Positions 42,556 through 43,580 of a DNA stretch of 43,580 nucleotides are shown one piece after another. Origin of the DNA: a bacterium (GTDB taxonomy: Bacteria > SZUA-182 > SZUA-191 > JAJRXT01); assembly GCA_024277675.1 (NCBI GenBank), contig JAJRUS010000048.1, positions 1-43,580 of the forward strand. Reading direction: 5' to 3'. Position 1 is the stretch's first letter. Every line of letters begins with the position of its first letter. Under the pieces are notes generated by a model. The model saw only the letters and a program-made list of their open reading frames with translations, was not told the DNA's origin and did not search any database. A program made the translations under genes and the position numbers.

Positions 42556-43362
42556 ATGAATTCATTTTACAAAAGATTTAATATTCCGGTAGACCTAGAA
42601 AAAGCACAGGCTAAGTTCGTAAATAGAGCTATCGATCTCGTTTTTGTAAACTTTATTCGTAGTAATCCTTTTTTGTCAAACAAAGATGAAAAGATATATT
42701 TTTCCATAGCAACCTATTTGGGTATAATGCATGTCCCCACATGGAATCCCCATGCAAGCTTACAATATTATGCAAAAATATATACAAAACAAGACTTCAA
42801 CAACGTTTTACAGGGAACAGAAGCAATTGATCTATGGTTAACCTCAAACTGTCCCAGTAGAACAAAAATTTTCAGAAATCTTGTTGAAGAAATTCTAAAT
42901 GTGACAGAAGTAGGCTTAGGAATTATATGGAGAAATGGCAAATTTTATCCCTCAGGGGCAAAAGTACTTGATGAGGCTTTGGTTAATGATGTGTTAAATT
43001 GGTTAGATGAAGATAGATTTACAAATGTAAAAGCCCCTTTCCAAAAGGCGCTATCGCATTATCTTGAATCAACTAAAAAACCTGAGCTTTTAGCTGATGT
43101 TATCACTGATATGTATGAAGCATTGGAAGCTTTTGCTATGGTTGTTACCGGAAAAGATAAAGACCTTTCTGCAAACAAGGACTTACTTATTAAGAAATTA
43201 AAGTTGGGCGATATTTACAAAAAAATGCTTAAAGATTATATCAGCTACGCTTGTGAATATAGACATGGATTGAATGAATCAGAGAACAGAACAATACCCA
43301 AAGAACAAGAGGTTGAAGCCTTTATATATCAAACAGGACTATATTATAAGATTAGGCATTAA
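42556..43362 (+). CDS. AbiJ-like protein (putative abortive infection/HEPN-related)
   Basis: 268 residues. The N-terminus MNSFYKRFNIPVDLEKAQAK with RAIDLVFVNFIRSN resembles the AbiJ N-terminal domain group, and the C-terminal half (PELLADVITDMYEALEAFA, then KDKDLSANKDLLIKKLKLGD, then DYISYACEYRHGLNESE) has the all-alpha layout and R-H pair of HEPN/Abi-C-type proteins. I assign it by pattern, not by a search. The gene is clearly AT-richer than leuC, a sign of recent transfer. The ATG lacks a strong ribosome-binding site. It follows the second HEPN gene and precedes a third MNT gene, which may be its partner. Confidence 0.5.
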   Translation: MNSFYKRFNIPVDLEKAQAKFVNRAIDLVFVNFIRSNPFLSNKDEKIYFSIATYLGIMHVPTWNPHASLQYYAKIYTKQDFNNVLQGTEAIDLWLTSNCPSRTKIFRNLVEEILNVTEVGLGIIWRNGKFYPSGAKVLDEALVNDVLNWLDEDRFTNVKAPFQKALSHYLESTKKPELLADVITDMYEALEAFAMVVTGKDKDLSANKDLLIKKLKLGDIYKKMLKDYISYACEYRHGLNESENRTIPKEQEVEAFIYQTGLYYKIRH

Positions 43363-43394
43363 ATCTTTATGATGGTTAAGTCGAAAGAGCAAAC

Positions 43395-43580
43395 ATGACA
43401 AGCCAGGCAATTCAAGAAGAATTAAATTATATTCTAAGTACTATAGTCTCTACATACCAGCCGGAAAAAATTATTTTGTTTGGCTCTTTTGCTTATGGTA
43501 ATCCATCACGGGATAGCGATATTGATATGTTGATTATTAAAGAGATTGAAAGGTTGAAATATTTAATATTATTATTTATA
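43395..43580 (+). CDS. MNT-type nucleotidyltransferase, third copy, cut by window edge
   Basis: The frame is open from ATG 43395 to the end of the window (62 codons). IQEELNYILSTIVSTYQPEK is followed by IILFGSFAYGNPSRDSDIDM, the G-S...D-x-D motif, and LIIKEIERL. It is nearer to the second copy ([17 protein letters not shown] versus [18 protein letters not shown]) than to the first. The last ten visible codons become hydrophobic and AT-rich (KYLILLFI), unlike the family, so the gene may be frameshifted or the end of the sequence unreliable. Confidence 0.7.
   Translation, partial: MTSQAIQEELNYILSTIVSTYQPEKIILFGSFAYGNPSRDSDIDMLIIKEIERLKYLILLFI

Noticed and set aside
1-43580. tRNA, rRNA or phage genes
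   Set aside because: No cloverleaf T-loop signature, rRNA-like segment, integrase, transposase or phage structural gene was recognised by reading both strands; a covariance search would settle the RNAs.

Overview
The window looks like a stretch of chromosome from an uncultured Gram-negative bacterium. Envelope genes show an outer membrane: an RND efflux pair, several lipoproteins, a PilF/TPR lipoprotein and RodZ. An alpha-glucan phosphorylase, an AmmeMemoRadiSam radical-SAM enzyme and many small dispersed palindromes fit an anaerobic candidate-phylum lineage, but I cannot name the phylum from sequence alone. TAG, TAA and TGA are all used as ordinary stops.

Left arm, minus strand (1-6709): a closely spaced transcription unit reads TPR lipoprotein, rodZ, ftsY, ribD, ribE, then a RelE-type antitoxin/toxin pair and a TIR-TPR protein cut by the window edge. 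Most neighbours overlap or abut; the exception is an imperfect inverted-repeat element between rodZ and ftsY. Next, on plus, come an HTH regulator behind a perfect inverted repeat and radC. A promoter with palindromes and a 41-codon small ORF lead into a co-directional cluster (8948-21330): asnB-type amidotransferase, three SAM methyltransferases, an unknown Rossmann-like protein, an ATP-grasp ligase, a HAD phosphatase, a B12-type radical-SAM enzyme, a Wzx-like flippase and a GT-C-like membrane protein. The best overall reading is synthesis, decoration and export of an unusual cell-surface glycan or glycopeptide.

Middle (21338-33259): alpha-glucan phosphorylase (minus), amrS with a 57-residue Tat-signal protein not previously obvious because of its size, a di-haem cytochrome c peroxidase, an RND adaptor/permease pair, and a cation-chloride-cotransporter-type gene broken by one in-frame TAG. 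The intergenic DNA holds several families of small palindromes. One family (about 32 bases) has three copies whose stems change in a compensatory way; two of those copies sit inside a 150-base MITE-like element with 14-base terminal inverted repeats and flanking 9-base direct repeats.

Right arm (33930-43580): a textbook promoter drives an XRE regulator. It is followed by a cassette of a one-TM protein, a PEGA-like lipoprotein and a secreted protein with two pYEATS-like domains; this cassette is the best candidate for an undescribed system. Then pssA (with a possibly structured leader) and leuA (with a terminator-like hairpin almost on its start codon). From there leucine genes and toxin-antitoxin modules alternate: leuA, BrnT/CopG-type pair, an orphan fragment, MNT/HEPN pair, leuC, second MNT/HEPN pair, an AbiJ-like gene, and a third MNT cut by the window edge.
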